A stretch of 64,000 bases of DNA from Rufibacter roseus (GTDB taxonomy: Bacteria > Bacteroidota > Bacteroidia > Cytophagales > Hymenobacteraceae): assembly GCF_001647285.1 (NCBI RefSeq), contig NZ_LRML01000002.1, forward strand, positions 310,001 to 374,000. The letters run 5' to 3'. Below, piece by piece: positions 18,998 to 28,564 of the stretch. A model generated the notes under the pieces. It was not told the origin of the DNA, did not search any database, and saw only the letters and a list, made by a program, of their open reading frames with translations. The stretch's first letter is position 1, and each line of letters opens with the position of its first letter. Both the position numbers and the translations under genes were made by a program.

Positions 18998-19247
18998 AGC
19001 AGCTTATATTAATTTGAGAAGTAAGTGCATAAACCAGTGTTTTTGTCAAACAAGGCTATTCTGGATATGACAAGGCTTTACAAGCAACGCCTTCTAAAAA
19101 GCTTGTTGTTTCTACTGGTAGGAGTTGGTTCTTTTAGATGAACAATAGTATTGGTGAAACAATAACGTTATAAACTTTTACTTATCAGAAAGTTTAGAAA
19201 ACAAGAACAACTTGCCTCTTCAACAGTTAAAGGGTAAATTGCCTCAA

Positions 19248-19772
19248 ATGATACTAATTATATCAGGTACTAATAGACCTAACTCCATCACTTTACAAAT
19301 TGCCAAACTTTACCAAGGGCTACTGAATAGAAGCGGACAGGATTCAAAGATTCTTGATCTACAGGATCTGCCTCTAGATTTTGCCTCCCCCACCCTTTAT
19401 ACAAAAGATCTGTACTCGCAAGAGTTCCTTGCGTTACGCGCTGCAGTAGCCTCTGCCAATAAAATTGTGTTCATTGTGCCAGAGTATAACTGCTCTTATC
19501 CGGGGGTACTGAAGGCGTTTATTGATGGTTTAGAATATCCGGCCGCTTTAAAAAGGAAAAAGGGCGCGTTAGTAGGTCTTTCTACAGGCAGCCAGGGTGG
19601 CAACATTGCCTTAAGCCATCTAACTGATGTCTTGCATTACTGCGGTCTGCATGTGCTTGCACAGAAGCCTCGGCTGCCGTTTGTGCATAAACATTTGGCG
19701 GATGGGCAGCTTACCAACCCGCTCTACATTCAACTGCTGGAAGAGCAAATAGAAGAGCTCATACATTTTTAG
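19248..19772 (+). CDS. NAD(P)H-dependent FMN reductase family protein
   Basis: Flavodoxin-fold protein of ~174 residues. ISGTNRPNS is the phosphate-binding loop for FMN, PEYNCSYPGVLKAFIDGL is the family hallmark (PEYNxSxPxxLKN-like), and GSQGGNIALSHL fits the third FMN contact. The start is set at the ATG at 19248 because the fold begins at MILIISG; upstream codons have no support. Relatives (ChrR, SsuE, azoreductases) reduce quinones, chromate or flavin; which applies here is unknown. It converges on ftsZ. Confidence 0.88.
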   Translation: MILIISGTNRPNSITLQIAKLYQGLLNRSGQDSKILDLQDLPLDFASPTLYTKDLYSQEFLALRAAVASANKIVFIVPEYNCSYPGVLKAFIDGLEYPAALKRKKGALVGLSTGSQGGNIALSHLTDVLHYCGLHVLAQKPRLPFVHKHLADGQLTNPLYIQLLEEQIEELIHF

Positions 19773-19807
19773 AAGTCCCCCCACCAAGCAAGACTTCACC
19801 ACCTTTA

Positions 19808-19875
19808 TATAAAAAAAGTAGGCCTAAAACAGAGTTCTGTTTTAGGCCTACTTTTTAAAAACTACGCTAAAAACG
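19808..19875. repeat. two overlapping Pal40 units acting as a convergent terminator
   Basis: A right half-unit (AAAAAGTAGGCCTAAAACAG, ending 19834) faces a full unit (19837-19875, CTGTTTTAGGCCTACTTTTT and onward). Together they make a 20-bp perfect stem with a short loop, flanked by A- and T-runs on both sides. Position and shape suit a bidirectional terminator between the FMN reductase gene and ftsZ. Confidence 0.75.
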
Positions 19876-19876
19876 C

Positions 19877-21385
19877 TTAGTCTACATTATCATGTAAAAA
19901 GCGGTTGTCGCCTAATAGCTCATTGTCATCGTTCAAATTGAATCGGGAAATTTGCTGCTCAGCCGACGGCGCTACGTTCTCTAACTGCACATTTCTACGC
20001 AAGTAAGCAGGTACCTCCAATTTCTCTTTGATAGCAGCATCAGTGTTTGTGTCGTTACTTAAACGGCGCAAACGCTCTCTTCTATCACTCATTCTGCTCT
20101 GCAGCTCCCTATTACCTTGTTCAGGAGCCTCTACCAAAGCTTCTTCTTCAAACACAGGCGTGAAGATCTCATTGTTAGAGTCAAGATCAAAAATAATCTT
20201 GCTTGTTTCTGAGGCTGGGGCTGGCTTACGCACAGGATCATTTGCCACTAACTGTGAAGATGAAGTAGGAGGCGTAACCGAATGAGTAGTTACCGCTGGG
20301 GCAACAGGCTCAGTTACTGGTACTGGTGCATTAACTTCAACATTAGGCACTACGGCTTCATCTGAAGTAGCTGTCTCAACTGTTTTTTTTGGCTGTGGCA
20401 GGCTTACAGTATCACGGGCAAAACCAGTGGCAATAACAGTAACTCTAATGCTGGCACCCAAAGAAGAGTCAATACCATGACCAAAGATAACCTCTGAATC
20501 ATCGCCGGCTTTCTCCTGAATGTAATCAGTGATTTCGGTCAACTCATCCATTTCCAGTTCTGCCTGATCACCAGACATAATGGAAAGAAGGATTTTCTGA
20601 GCACCATGAATATCAGTGTTGTTCAGCAATGGAGAAGACAGAGATTCCTCGGCGGCACGAAGAGCGCGGTTCTCACCTTCAGTAATGGCAGATCCCATTA
20701 CGGCGGCACCAGAGTCTTTCATGACTGTTTTCACGTCTTCAAAGTCCACATTCACCTCAGAGGTTACCGTAATAATTTCGGCAATACTCTTGGCGGCGGT
20801 GGTTAAGACGTTATCAGCTTTGGCAAATGCAGCTCTAATAGGCAAATTGCCAAACATCTCGCGCAATTTATCATTCAGGATAACTAGTACGGTATCGCAG
20901 TTCTCGCTGAGTTCTTTAATACCATTATCGGCAGCAGTGCGTTTCTTCTTACCTTCAAAAGCAAAAGGAGCAGTTACTATACCCACCGTAAGAATATCCA
21001 TCTCTTTGGCTACTTTGGCAATAACCGGGGCAGCACCGGTACCGGTACCCCCTCCCATTCCGGCGGTGATGAACACCATTTTAGTATGGGCGCCTAACAG
21101 CTCACGGATTTCCTCTTTGCTTTCTAAGGCCGCTTGTTTGCCACGCTCCGGGTTGGCCCCTGCTCCCAGACCTTCGGTCAGGGTAGTACCAATCTGAAGT
21201 TTATTGGGCACGCTGCTGCTTTTCAACGCCTGTTCATCGGTATTGCACACCACAAACTCCACATCTTTAATGCCCTGATTGAACATGTGGTTCACGGCAT
21301 TACTTCCTCCTCCGCCAACACCAATTACTTTGATAATTGACTTGGAGTGTGATGGCACATCAAATTTGTACGATGAAAAACTCAT
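19877..21385 (-). CDS. ftsZ: cell division GTPase FtsZ
   Basis: Tubulin-like GTPase forming the division ring, 502 residues, longer than the E. coli protein because of an extended C-terminal tail. Key parts are GVGGGGSNAVNHM, NTDEQAL, the signature GGGTGTGAAPVIA near residue 117, and NVDFEDVKTVM. The tail is Pro/Val/Thr-rich and ends with EVPAYLRRNVQ, which resembles the FtsA-binding peptide, then another ~30 residues. Last gene of the dcw cluster, 19 bases after ftsA. Confidence 0.98.
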   Translation of the reverse strand: MSFSSYKFDVPSHSKSIIKVIGVGGGGSNAVNHMFNQGIKDVEFVVCNTDEQALKSSSVPNKLQIGTTLTEGLGAGANPERGKQAALESKEEIRELLGAHTKMVFITAGMGGGTGTGAAPVIAKVAKEMDILTVGIVTAPFAFEGKKKRTAADNGIKELSENCDTVLVILNDKLREMFGNLPIRAAFAKADNVLTTAAKSIAEIITVTSEVNVDFEDVKTVMKDSGAAVMGSAITEGENRALRAAEESLSSPLLNNTDIHGAQKILLSIMSGDQAELEMDELTEITDYIQEKAGDDSEVIFGHGIDSSLGASIRVTVIATGFARDTVSLPQPKKTVETATSDEAVVPNVEVNAPVPVTEPVAPAVTTHSVTPPTSSSQLVANDPVRKPAPASETSKIIFDLDSNNEIFTPVFEEEALVEAPEQGNRELQSRMSDRRERLRRLSNDTNTDAAIKEKLEVPAYLRRNVQLENVAPSAEQQISRFNLNDDNELLGDNRFLHDNVD

Positions 21386-21404
21386 GTTATTCCTGAATTA
21401 CGCG

Positions 21405-22730
21405 TTAATAGTTCTGTTGTTTGTCATCAAAATCATCAATCAGCATGCCTTTGGTACGCTCAAAGATTTTCTTGAAGAAGTCGCTTCCGCCGCTTGCTTT
21501 GTTCTGAGCAGGCTTGGCTTCGTTTACTGCTTTGGTCTCAGGATTTGTCATCTCGGTGTAACGGTTTACACGTTCATCAATGGCCTGATAGCCTGTCAAC
21601 ACCAATCCAACTGTTGTGGCGTACATTGGGCTCTTCACAGAATCAATCTTGCTCTTACCCAAATGCTCGTTCGGATAACCGATACGGGCATCTAAGCCAG
21701 TTAAATATTCTACTAACTGCACCAGATTCTGCAACTGCGCCCCACCGCCCGTTACCACAATACCTGCGGCCAATTGGTTGGCATACCCGCTTCTAACAAT
21801 TTCTGAGTAAACTAGTTCAACAATTTCCTCCATTCTAGCTTCAATGATAAAAGCAAGATTTTTAAGGGAAATTTCTTTTGGAGTACGGTCGCGAAGGCCT
21901 GGAATAGAAACAATCTCGTTCTCAGAAGCCTCATCAGCAATGGCTTTACCAAAGCGCACCTTTAGTTGCTCCGCCTGGTTTTGCATCACCATACATCCTT
22001 GCTTAATATCAGAAGTTATGATGTTACCACCAAACGGAAGCACCGCTGTATGACGAATTATATTGTCTTTGAAGATTGCCAGGTCAGTTGTACCGCCCCC
22101 AATATCAATCAGAGCCACACCGGCTTCACGCTCTTCATCGCTCAAAACTGACATACAAGATGCCAATGGCTCCAGAATCAGCTGGTCAATTTCTAAACCT
22201 GCACGAGTAACGCATTTATTGATGTTGTTGATGGCGTTAGACTGGGCCGTGATGATGTGGAAGTTGCCTTCTAAGCGTACCCCTGACATACCCACTGGGT
22301 CCATGATACCATCTTCATAGTCTACTTTGTAGTCTTGCGGCATTACATGGATGATCTCGCTGCCCGGAGGAGTCACCAACCGGTACATGTCATTGGTAAG
22401 ACGATTCACGTCTTCCACAGTGATCTCGCTGTCTACTGACGTGCGGGTAATGCTGCCGTTATGCTGTAAACTTTTGATATGCTGACCTGCTATACCAACA
22501 TTCACCACCTTAATGTCAATGCCACTCTGCTCTTCCGCCTGACGGATAGCTTTTTTTATAGCATCAACGGTTTTGTCAATATTGCTTACCATTCCGCGCA
22601 CTACCCCTTCAGAAACAGCCTTACCTAAGCCTAGGATCTCCAGCTTACCGTACTCGTTCTTTCTTCCTACCAGCGCGCAAATCTTGGTTGTTCCAATGTC
22701 TAAGCCTACAACTATTTTGTCGTTCTGCAT
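21405..22730 (-). CDS. ftsA: cell division protein FtsA
   Basis: Actin-like membrane tether of FtsZ, 441 residues. VGLDIGTTKICALVG is phosphate-1, ALIDIGGGTTDLAIF phosphate-2 and GIVVTGGGAQL the adenosine motif. The C-terminal amphipathic helix is FFKKIFERTKGML. It sits 8 bases after ftsQ and 19 before ftsZ, as in most bacteria. Confidence 0.97.
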   Translation of the reverse strand: MQNDKIVVGLDIGTTKICALVGRKNEYGKLEILGLGKAVSEGVVRGMVSNIDKTVDAIKKAIRQAEEQSGIDIKVVNVGIAGQHIKSLQHNGSITRTSVDSEITVEDVNRLTNDMYRLVTPPGSEIIHVMPQDYKVDYEDGIMDPVGMSGVRLEGNFHIITAQSNAINNINKCVTRAGLEIDQLILEPLASCMSVLSDEEREAGVALIDIGGGTTDLAIFKDNIIRHTAVLPFGGNIITSDIKQGCMVMQNQAEQLKVRFGKAIADEASENEIVSIPGLRDRTPKEISLKNLAFIIEARMEEIVELVYSEIVRSGYANQLAAGIVVTGGGAQLQNLVQLVEYLTGLDARIGYPNEHLGKSKIDSVKSPMYATTVGLVLTGYQAIDERVNRYTEMTNPETKAVNEAKPAQNKASGGSDFFKKIFERTKGMLIDDFDDKQQNY

Positions 22731-22738
22731 ATCGTTTT

Positions 22739-23503
22739 CTATTCACAAATAATCTGATCCTTGTACTCTATATTCAGGCGTCCGTATTTTTCCCAGCCTA
22801 CAACCGGTAATACTTCTTTGTAGAAGATGAACAGTTTCCTGAACTTGTCTTCTATCTGCACAGGCTTCCCAAATTCAATATGTTGGTCTCCTACCTGGGT
22901 AAGAAAACTAACCTTTCCTTTGCTGTCTATGTGCATATGGGCCATTTGGGCATTCCAGAAATCATCCTTCTCAACAAATCGCAGTAAAGAAAGATATTTC
23001 ACCCCTACTGAATCCTGAAAAAATGAATCGGCCTTATTCTTAGTAAGTCCAACCCCAACGGTAACCGGAATAACATTAGCTGTATAATGGTTAGATAAAG
23101 GAAGCTGGGCACCTTCTTCATCTATATATACATCTCTATCAGCACTTAACAACCTGGCTATAGGTCGATTTTGCTGCACTTTCACGTTAATGTTACCCGC
23201 CAGATCCCTGAAAACCTCCGCTTCTTTCACAAATTTATGCGTTTTAATCCGCATTTCTAGCTGTTTCAGGTCAATCTCCTCTTTTTTCCTGCCAGTAAGA
23301 GGCTGGGTACCGTTGCGGGTCATCAGAGACAGTATTTCCGGCTCACTAAGAAAGTAATTGTTGTACTCATTATCAATTTTAATATTGACTTTTTTACATA
23401 TTTTTTCTGATTGGCGGCTCTTAGAAAATCCTACCAGAAAAACAAAAATGCCCCCGCAAAAAATAGTAAAAAGTAGGGCTTTAACCTTCCTATTCCAATA
23501 CAT
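22739..23503 (-). CDS. ftsQ: cell division protein FtsQ
   Basis: Bitopic division protein, 254 residues. A short cytoplasmic start (MYWNRKVKA) is followed by one membrane helix (residues ~9-26), then a POTRA-like domain (LSEPEILSLMTRNG to VQQNRPIARL) and the beta domain. Sequence conservation in FtsQ is low, so position in dcw between murC and ftsA is part of the evidence. Its start overlaps the murC end by 14 bases. Confidence 0.9.
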   Translation of the reverse strand: MYWNRKVKALLFTIFCGGIFVFLVGFSKSRQSEKICKKVNIKIDNEYNNYFLSEPEILSLMTRNGTQPLTGRKKEEIDLKQLEMRIKTHKFVKEAEVFRDLAGNINVKVQQNRPIARLLSADRDVYIDEEGAQLPLSNHYTANVIPVTVGVGLTKNKADSFFQDSVGVKYLSLLRFVEKDDFWNAQMAHMHIDSKGKVSFLTQVGDQHIEFGKPVQIEDKFRKLFIFYKEVLPVVGWEKYGRLNIEYKDQIICE

Positions 23504-24899
23504 GGGCTTTCTCCTCCAACAATTTTTTTATCTCCGGAACTAAAGTATCTATATCACCTGCGCCAACAGTGGCTAACACGCTAAAATCCAAATCTTTTCT
23601 TAACGCTTCTATTACCTCATCTTTCCGCAGAAGCTTCTTTTCTTTCACTTCCAAACGGTCAAAGATCAGCTCAGAGGTAACTCCTTCAATGGGCAGCTCT
23701 CTGGCTGGGTAAATATCTAGTAACCATACCTCGTCTGCCAGGTTCAGACTCTCAACAAACCCTTCTAAAAAATCCCTAGTTCGGGTAAACAAGTGGGGCT
23801 GAAACACAACCCTCAGCTTTTTATCTGGATACAATGCTCTGACAGATGTTAGAAAAGCTTCAATCTCTCGGGGGTGGTGAGCATAGTCATCTAAATATAC
23901 AGTTTTTTCTATATCCACCACCTTTTCGAACCGTCTTTTTACGCCCGTATATGCCGAAATACCTGATTTTATTTTCTCTACCGGCACATTCACCAATGAA
24001 ACCGCCTGTGCGGCTGCCAAAGCATTTTCAATGTTGTGGTAGCCGGGTATCTGCAAAGCTGTTTCCGGTAAGTCTAAGTTCCGGCCTTCGGCTGAAAATT
24101 TCATGCTTCCGTCGGCTATTTTTATGTCTTTTGCGTGAAGCTCCTCTTGCTCAAGACCATACCTAATTACCGTCACTGAAGGGTGGACAGCCTGAGCAAT
24201 ATTTGGGTCAGCGGTGTGGTTTAGAAGCAAGAAACCGTGTGGTTTAATCTGGCTCGCAAACTGCTGAAACGACTCTACCAGTGCCTCTTTCTGCCCATAA
24301 ATATCTAAATGATCAGGATCAGTGGAAGTGACCACGGCAATATCTGGGTGCAAGGTCAGAAAGGAGCGGTCGTACTCATCAGCCTCTACCACGCAAATAG
24401 CACGATCTTCTTCAGCATGAGGCAGTAGCAGGTTTGAACCAAGATCAGTGGAGATGCCGCCCAGAAACGCTGAGGTGGAAACTCTGGCATGGTGCAGCAA
24501 GTGCGCTACCATAGAGGAAGTGGTGGTTTTACCATGGGTACCAGCCACTGCAATCAAAAATTGGTCTGCCGTTAGCAAACCCAACACCTGTGAGCGCTTC
24601 AGAATAGTGTAATTTTCGCGCTCCAGATACTGTCTTTGGCTATGCGTTACCGGAATTGCAGGCGTTAAAACAACTAACGTTTCCGCCTTGTTTTTCAAAA
24701 AAGAGGCCGGAATCAGGTTTATGTCATCCACAAAATGAATGTCAGCGCCTTCTTCTTTCAATTTCAGGGTCAAGGGAGTGGGCGTACGGTCAAAACCGGC
24801 CACGGCAAAGCCCTTGGCCAGAAACCAACGTGCCAGGGCACTCATGCCTATGCCTCCAATTCCTAAGAAATAGATATTTTTAAACTGGTGCAGATTCAT
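23490..24899 (-). CDS. murC: UDP-N-acetylmuramate--L-alanine ligase
   Basis: First Mur ligase, 469 residues, adding L-Ala to UDP-MurNAc in the cytoplasm. FLGIGGIGMSALA is the nucleotide-sugar binding start, VAGTHGKTTTSSMVA the ATP loop near residue 118, VVEADEYDRSF the Mg/carbamyl region, and DDYAHHPREI the C-terminal domain motif. A Pal40-like stretch encodes residues of a surface loop near 62-74 (IPASFLKNKAET). Overlaps murG by four bases. Confidence 0.97.
   Translation of the reverse strand: MNLHQFKNIYFLGIGGIGMSALARWFLAKGFAVAGFDRTPTPLTLKLKEEGADIHFVDDINLIPASFLKNKAETLVVLTPAIPVTHSQRQYLERENYTILKRSQVLGLLTADQFLIAVAGTHGKTTTSSMVAHLLHHARVSTSAFLGGISTDLGSNLLLPHAEEDRAICVVEADEYDRSFLTLHPDIAVVTSTDPDHLDIYGQKEALVESFQQFASQIKPHGFLLLNHTADPNIAQAVHPSVTVIRYGLEQEELHAKDIKIADGSMKFSAEGRNLDLPETALQIPGYHNIENALAAAQAVSLVNVPVEKIKSGISAYTGVKRRFEKVVDIEKTVYLDDYAHHPREIEAFLTSVRALYPDKKLRVVFQPHLFTRTRDFLEGFVESLNLADEVWLLDIYPARELPIEGVTSELIFDRLEVKEKKLLRKDEVIEALRKDLDFSVLATVGAGDIDTLVPEIKKLLEEKAHVLE
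24677..24716. repeat. Pal40-like copy inside murC
   Basis: The right half AAAAAAGAGGCCGGAATCAG and the TTGTTTTTC centre match Pal40; the left outer arm is degraded. Read with murC it gives I-P-A-S-F-L-K-N-K-A-E-T, in the same frame as the copies in murD and comEC. Confidence 0.5.
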
Positions 24900-26002
24900 T
24901 TAATCAGCTTTAAAAGTTCATGCACAATGGTTTCAGCGGCATGTGGTTTGGCCAGTTGACCAATGTTTTGGCTCAGCTCTTTTTGCTTTTCCTTGTCTTT
25001 GGCTAAATTAAAAGCGGTGGTCCATAGTTGTTCTGCCGCCTCTGTGTCTTTCACAAACACCGCTGCGTTTCTTTCCACTAATGCCATGGCATTTTTAGTC
25101 TGATGGTCCTCCGCCACGTTAGGCGACGGCACCAAAATGGAAGGCTTCTCTGCCAGGCATAACTCAGAAATGGACAGCGCCCCCGCCCTTGATACCACTA
25201 CATCTGCAGCGGCATAGGCCAAATCCATTCTTTTAATAAAATCAAATGCCTTGATCTGATCGCTTGGGAATGACTTTACTGCTTCTTCAGCGGTAGAGAA
25301 AAATACTTTGCCAGTTTGCCAGATCAGGTTATGTCCCGCCTCCTGAATTCTTTGCAGAGCTGCCTCAGTACTTTGGTTTAAAGTTCTTGCGCCAAGGCTT
25401 CCTCCAATTACCAGAAACGTAAGTCTTTCAGGACTCAGCCCGAAGAAAGACATAGCCTCTGCCCTCTTACCTAACTGGTGCACAATATCGCTCCGCACGG
25501 GGTTGCCGGTTATCACAATTTTTTCCTGCGGAAAATATTTGCTCATACCCTCATGCGCCACACAAACCTTGTCTACTTTGTTGGCCAACAGTTTATTGGT
25601 AATACCCGCATGAGAGTTTTGCTCCTGAATGAGCGTTGGTATTCCCTTTTTAGTAGCGGCATACAGCATGGGTCCGCTGGCATATCCCCCCACCCCTACC
25701 ACGGCATCTGGCTGAAAGTCCTTTATAATTTTATAAGCGTTCCGGATACTGGAAATAACCTTCAGCGGAAAGGACAGATTATCTAATGTTAACCGGCGCT
25801 GCAAACCACTGATCCACAGGCCTATTATTTTATAACCTGCCTCTGGCACCCGCGTCATCTCCATTCGGCCTTTCGCCCCAATGAACAGAATATCTGCGGT
25901 GGGGTGCAGGCGCTTTATTTCATTGGCAATGGCTATGGCCGGATAAATGTGCCCCCCGGTACCGCCCCCGCTAATGATAAACTTTAATGTTTTCTCATGC
26001 AT
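24896..26002 (-). CDS. murG: UDP-GlcNAc:undecaprenyl-PP-MurNAc-pentapeptide transferase
   Basis: GT28 glycosyltransferase making lipid II on the inner face of the membrane, 368 residues. ISGGGTGGHIYPAIAIA is the N-terminal Gly-rich loop, GVGGYASGP and EQNSHAGITNK are acceptor-site motifs, GGSLGARTLN the third Gly-rich loop and SRAGALSISEL the donor site. Start and end overlap ftsW and murC by a few bases, so translation is coupled. Confidence 0.97.
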   Translation of the reverse strand: MHEKTLKFIISGGGTGGHIYPAIAIANEIKRLHPTADILFIGAKGRMEMTRVPEAGYKIIGLWISGLQRRLTLDNLSFPLKVISSIRNAYKIIKDFQPDAVVGVGGYASGPMLYAATKKGIPTLIQEQNSHAGITNKLLANKVDKVCVAHEGMSKYFPQEKIVITGNPVRSDIVHQLGKRAEAMSFFGLSPERLTFLVIGGSLGARTLNQSTEAALQRIQEAGHNLIWQTGKVFFSTAEEAVKSFPSDQIKAFDFIKRMDLAYAAADVVVSRAGALSISELCLAEKPSILVPSPNVAEDHQTKNAMALVERNAAVFVKDTEAAEQLWTTAFNLAKDKEKQKELSQNIGQLAKPHAAETIVHELLKLIK

Positions 26003-27164
26003 GGCTTAGTACGTTTGCTGGTTTGTTCACTGCCGCCTGCTGCTGCAGTTTGGCTTCATGCTCACTGCGGCTCACGCTCAAAATAATTCCGATGGAAATA
26101 CCAGTGAAGATCAACGACGTTCCACCCATACTAAGCAGCGGGAGCGGCAAACCAGTAATTGGACCTAAGCCTACCGCCACCCCCATGTTTACCATGGCCT
26201 GTATGACCAAACTGAAACTCAGCCCCGCCGAGAGCAATCCGCCGAAGGCGCCCAAACTATTTGTTACCGCCACCATGCCTCGATAGAGGAATGCCAGGTA
26301 AAGGAACAGCACAAAGGCACCTCCAATCATGCCGTATTCTTCAATAATAATGGCGTAAATAAAGTCAGAGTAAGGGTGCGGCAGCAAGTTGCGCTGGTCA
26401 GATTGTCCCGGACCTTTCCCAACTACCCCTCCGGTGGCAATGGCTATATAAGACTGCTCTAGCTGGAAAACCGTCTCTTTGGGATCCATGAAATTCTCTA
26501 TCCGGCTGATGGCAGTCTGCATCCGTTGCCCCAAGGTCAAGGCGATGGTTCCGAAAATAGCCCCTACCACTATCATGGTAAAAATTGGTTTCATAGGAAC
26601 ACGACCTATGAACATCAAGAGAATACAGGTCAGGAACAGTAGCAAACCAGTTGAAATGTTACTCATGGCGATGAGTCCGCAAATCAAGCCGCTCCACAAA
26701 AACAGCGGAATAAGAGTTTGCTTTGACTCTATGTTCATCTGGCGCTTGCTCAGAATACTAGCTAGGTAAGAGATCAACGCCAATTTAGCCAAATCTGAGG
26801 GCTGGAAGGTCTGGTTGATTACTGGAATGGTCAACCAGCGGGAAGCTTCATTGATGTTAGAGCCCTTAAGGTAAGTGTAAATGAGCAACGGCACGGAAAA
26901 TATAAGCGCCAGTTGACTCAGTTTAGCATAGTACCGGTAGTTGATTTTATGCGCCAGCCACACAAAAGCCAAGCCCACAAATATGAGCGAGGAGTGCTTG
27001 AACAGATAATACTCTGTATTGCCACCCATTTTTTTATACGCCAGAGTTCCCGTGGCTGAGTAAACCACGGCAATACTGATCAGGCCAAACATAAGTACAA
27101 TTCCCCACAAAATTGGGTCTCCTTTGAGGTTTTCCCTCAGCCAGTTTTTCACAAAAGTCATCAT
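25995..27164 (-). CDS. ftsW: septal peptidoglycan polymerase FtsW
   Basis: SEDS-family glycosyltransferase, 389 residues, with about ten membrane helices. The family signature region is LPHPYSDFIYAIIIEEYGMIGG, followed by GLGPITGLPLPLLSMGGTSL. It polymerises lipid II at the septum together with the transpeptidase FtsI encoded upstream in the same cluster. RodA is the alternative for SEDS proteins, but the position between murD and murG points to FtsW. Confidence 0.93.
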   Translation of the reverse strand: MMTFVKNWLRENLKGDPILWGIVLMFGLISIAVVYSATGTLAYKKMGGNTEYYLFKHSSLIFVGLAFVWLAHKINYRYYAKLSQLALIFSVPLLIYTYLKGSNINEASRWLTIPVINQTFQPSDLAKLALISYLASILSKRQMNIESKQTLIPLFLWSGLICGLIAMSNISTGLLLFLTCILLMFIGRVPMKPIFTMIVVGAIFGTIALTLGQRMQTAISRIENFMDPKETVFQLEQSYIAIATGGVVGKGPGQSDQRNLLPHPYSDFIYAIIIEEYGMIGGAFVLFLYLAFLYRGMVAVTNSLGAFGGLLSAGLSFSLVIQAMVNMGVAVGLGPITGLPLPLLSMGGTSLIFTGISIGIILSVSRSEHEAKLQQQAAVNKPANVLSHA

Positions 27165-28507
27165 ACTCCGGTAGTATTTATAGCAGTCACGGCCTCAGCG
27201 AAAGCGCGGCCGCGGTGTTCATAATTCTTAAACAAATCGAAACTGGCGCAGGCCGGCGATAGTATCACCACATCTCCGGCCTCGGCAAAGCCTTTTGCCA
27301 ACCGAACCGCCTCGTTCACGTCTTGCGTTTCTTCTATTTTGGGGCAGATTTCAGAAAAAGAGGCCAAAATCTTACTGTTGTCTACACCCAAGCATACAAT
27401 TGCCTTTACCTTCTCTTGCACCAGTGGAAACAACGGAGAATAATCGTTGCCTTTGTCTTTGCCGCCTACCACCCAAACAATGGGTTGGTTGATGCCATCT
27501 AGCGCGTACCACACCGCCTCCACGTTGGTAGCTTTTGAGTCGTTGATAAACCGTATGCCATCTATTTCCCCCACCGGCTGTAGCCTATGCTCCGCGTTTT
27601 GAAAAGTGCCCAAGGCTTTTTCGATCTCAGTTGGCGCAATGCCAACCAATAAAGCCGCACCCACGGCCGCCATAGTATTGTATTGGTTATGCTGCCCAAT
27701 AAGCGGTGAAGCAGAAGTATCTATTTTAGCCCTGTTTTCAGGAAAAGAGGCCGAAATCAGACTTCCATTATAGTTAAGCGCCAAACCCTTACTCTCCTTC
27801 AGACCAAAGGGCAACTGCGTACCTGCAACCGAGTGTGCGGAACGGTATTTTTGAATCTCTGCATCATCCTGGTTGAAGAGGAAGTAATCTGCCGAAGTCA
27901 TGTTCTGCGCAATCCGGAATTTGGCCGCCGCATATTTGTCCATGCTGTACTGGTAGCGGTCTAAGTGATCTGGTGTGATGTTCAGCAGAATGGCTATGTG
28001 CGCCCTGAACTGGTACATGTTGTCCAGCTGAAAACTGCTCAGTTCCACCACATAGTAGTCATAGGCGTCTTCCAAAACTTTGGCCGCAAGGCTTTCGCCC
28101 ACGTTTCCGCCCAGAGCCACCTTTAAACCAGCACTTTTCAGGAGGTGGTAAGTCAGCAGTGTGGTGGTGGTTTTGCCGTTAGTTCCGGTTATGCAGATAA
28201 ACTTGCCTGAGGCATAGCGACCCGCAAACTCAATTTCTGAGATAACCGGTATGTTCCGCTCCAGTGCACCCTGAATAACCGGAACTGTGTCAGGAATCCC
28301 TGGACTCTTGATGATTTCATTGGCCTCGTATATCTGCTCCAATGAGTGCGTTCCTTCCTCAAAAGGAATTCCTGCGTCCGCTAACTGCATCCGGAATTTT
28401 TCAGCTATGACACCGAAATCAGATACAAACACGTCATAGCCCTTGGCCTGCGCCAACAAGGCTGCACCCACGCCGCTCTCCCCTGCTCCTAATATGGCTA
28501 ATTTCAT
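27161..28507 (-). CDS. murD: UDP-N-acetylmuramoylalanine--D-glutamate ligase
   Basis: Second Mur ligase, 448 residues, adding D-Glu. ILGAGESGVGAALLA opens domain 1, ITGTNGKTTTTLLTYHLL is the ATP loop near residue 108, LNITPDHLDRY the Mg site, and NDSKATNVEAVWYAL and LSPACASFDLF domain 3. Two Pal40-like stretches fall inside: one in the loop before LIGQHNQYN (SASFPENRAKID), one at SKILASFSEICPKIEE. The second matches ordinary MurD length, so only the first looks insertion-like. Confidence 0.97.
   Translation of the reverse strand: MKLAILGAGESGVGAALLAQAKGYDVFVSDFGVIAEKFRMQLADAGIPFEEGTHSLEQIYEANEIIKSPGIPDTVPVIQGALERNIPVISEIEFAGRYASGKFICITGTNGKTTTTLLTYHLLKSAGLKVALGGNVGESLAAKVLEDAYDYYVVELSSFQLDNMYQFRAHIAILLNITPDHLDRYQYSMDKYAAAKFRIAQNMTSADYFLFNQDDAEIQKYRSAHSVAGTQLPFGLKESKGLALNYNGSLISASFPENRAKIDTSASPLIGQHNQYNTMAAVGAALLVGIAPTEIEKALGTFQNAEHRLQPVGEIDGIRFINDSKATNVEAVWYALDGINQPIVWVVGGKDKGNDYSPLFPLVQEKVKAIVCLGVDNSKILASFSEICPKIEETQDVNEAVRLAKGFAEAGDVVILSPACASFDLFKNYEHRGRAFAEAVTAINTTGV
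27334..27373. repeat. possible Pal40 copy inside murD (3' part)
   Basis: The right half GAAAAAGAGGCCAAAATCTT is close to consensus; the left half is weaker. The encoded segment has normal MurD length and character, so chance or constraint is a real alternative. Confidence 0.4.
27721..27760. repeat. Pal40 copy inside murD (middle)
   Basis: CTATTTTAGCCCTGTTTTCA followed by GGAAAAGAGGCCGAAATCAG: both arms are recognisable. It encodes a loop just before the conserved GQHNxxN segment. Confidence 0.6.
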
Positions 28508-28523
28508 GTTGGTTTTGGTTTAT

Positions 28524-28563
28524 GATTTTTTTATCCCTTTTCTGAAAAACAGGTCAAAAACAG
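28524..28563. repeat. Pal40 copy between mraY and murD
   Basis: GATTTTTTTATCCCTTTTCT followed by GAAAAACAGGTCAAAAACAG. It sits inside the dcw transcript, in the 57-base gap between the mraY stop and the murD start. Confidence 0.75.
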
Positions 28564-28564
28564 C

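Larger units (their letters stand above)
18902..19247. other. intergenic region after sdhB
   Basis: Gap of 346 bases. It holds the sdh terminator and one Pal40 in its first 100 bases. The remaining ~250 bases show no open frame, no clear promoter and no further repeat that I can support. Confidence 0.6.

Noticed and set aside
24960-25000. Pal40-like sequence in murG
   Set aside because: TTTTGGCTCAGCTCTTTTTG resembles the left half but there is no mirrored right half.
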